From: Hyphomicrobiaceae bacterium
GTDB lineage: Bacteria; Pseudomonadota; Alphaproteobacteria; Rhizobiales; Hyphomicrobiaceae
Reading direction: 5' to 3'
Assembly: GCA_023384095.1 (NCBI GenBank)
Contig: JAHDXT010000001.1
Location: 248,001-312,000 of the forward strand
DNA: 64,000 nucleotides
A program made the translations under genes and the position numbers. Positions 63,554 through 64,000 of the stretch are shown here, piece after piece; position 1 is the first letter of the stretch; each line of letters starts with the position of its first letter. Under the pieces are notes generated by a model that was given only the letters and a program-made list of their open reading frames with translations, searched no databases and had not been told where the DNA came from.

Positions 63554-64000
63554 ATTGGATTCGACCGCCACGACGCTGGTCATCGCGGTGGCGCTCGCTG
63601 CTGCGCTGGGTTATGGCGTCAACGAATGGACGGAAGCGCGCAGGCGCGAGCAGCAGACGGCGTCGCTGGCCCCGCCCGTCACGCAGGGGGCGGCGGCCAA
63701 ATCGGACTGGCTCGCCTCGGCGCCCGGCCGGGTGGAGCCGCGGGGCGGCGAGGTGCGCCTTTCCGCGCAGGCGCCCGGCCGCGTCGTCGAAGTCCTCGCA
63801 CGGGTCAACGACAGGGTGCAGGCCGGCGATCTCCTGGTCAGGCTCGACGAGGAGGAGGCGCGCGCGCGTCTGGCCGCCGCCGAGGCGGAGGAGGCCGTGC
63901 GCCGTCGCGAGCGGGATGCCGAGACCGTCGGCAAGCCGGCGCAGGACCGCCGCGCGGCCGAGGATGCACTGGCGAGCGCCCAGCGGTCGCTGCATGCAGC
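63546..64000 (+). CDS. membrane fusion protein, HlyD/DevB type (partial, runs off the window)
   Basis: The first 151 residues of a periplasmic adaptor. One N-terminal membrane helix (TTLVIAVALAAALGYGV) is followed by the lipoyl-type half-motif APGRVVEVLARVNDRVQAGD and LLVRLDEEEAR, then the start of the helical hairpin (ARLAAAEAEEAVRRRERDAE). This completes a DevBCA-like tripartite exporter. The C-terminus lies beyond 64000. Confidence 0.92.
   Translation, partial: MPRLDSTATTLVIAVALAAALGYGVNEWTEARRREQQTASLAPPVTQGAAAKSDWLASAPGRVEPRGGEVRLSAQAPGRVVEVLARVNDRVQAGDLLVRLDEEEARARLAAAEAEEAVRRRERDAETVGKPAQDRRAAEDALASAQRSLHA

Noticed and set aside
1..64000. CRISPR array, tRNA, rRNA, prophage or transposase
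   Set aside because: Read on both strands; no regularly spaced repeats, tRNA signature or transposase motif was found, though a covariance-model scan was not possible here.

Overview
The window is GC-rich chromosomal DNA from an alphaproteobacterium, most likely of the order Hyphomicrobiales (Rhizobiales). The grounds are the DUF992, DUF1328 and DUF883 small proteins, a Ku/LigD pair with the domain order phosphoesterase-ligase-polymerase, several opine/peptide- and sugar-type ABC systems, and many promoters of the GGAAC-N16/17-NGTT type read by the alphaproteobacterial general-stress sigma factor EcfG. No rRNA, tRNA, CRISPR array, insertion sequence or phage gene was seen.

Layout. 0-3.9 kb: end of an unknown plus-strand gene, then a three-gene glycosyltransferase operon (minus). 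4.0-13.9 kb: a minus-strand uptake cluster with an FAD amine oxidase-like protein, a PHP/DUF3604-like protein and a complete peptide/opine-type ABC importer whose two ATPases are fused. 13.9-25.1 kb: a stress island of small, mostly secreted, membrane or Pro-rich proteins, a KGG-repeat protein, Ku, LigD, a MarR regulator, DUF378 and Hsp20. At least eleven EcfG-type promoter matches lie here at sensible distances from starts, and one of them precedes a probable small RNA with a C-rich loop and an intrinsic terminator. 25.1-30.2 kb: a TPP enzyme, an epimerase and a sodium:solute symporter. 30.5-41.0 kb: housekeeping and unknowns, namely a 617-residue membrane-associated protein, YbjQ, NDH-2 with an orphan SdhB, an EamA exporter, a FetAB-type exporter, a set of small secreted four-cysteine proteins, a cold-shock protein and RlmJ.

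41.0-57.3 kb is a large catabolic cluster. A nine-gene minus-strand operon (49086 to 41048) encodes a sugar-type ABC importer, two extended SDR epimerase/dehydrogenases, a PRISE-like enone reductase, a small ABM-fold protein and a classical SDR. It is followed by aldehyde dehydrogenase and its IclR regulator, and a plus-strand set with a third SDR, a TIM-barrel isomerase and two fumarate-reductase/ketosteroid-dehydrogenase-type flavoproteins. A shared 9-15-8 motif occurs in both control regions. Together they look like one pathway that imports and oxidises a polyhydroxylated, possibly cyclic, substrate; the substrate is unknown.

57.6-64 kb: a HAD phosphatase with a class III aminotransferase, an esterase, a DUF2147 protein and the start of a DevBCA-type exporter that runs off the window. 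Starts were chosen by Shine-Dalgarno match, overlap with neighbours and family length; unsupported long antisense frames were left out.
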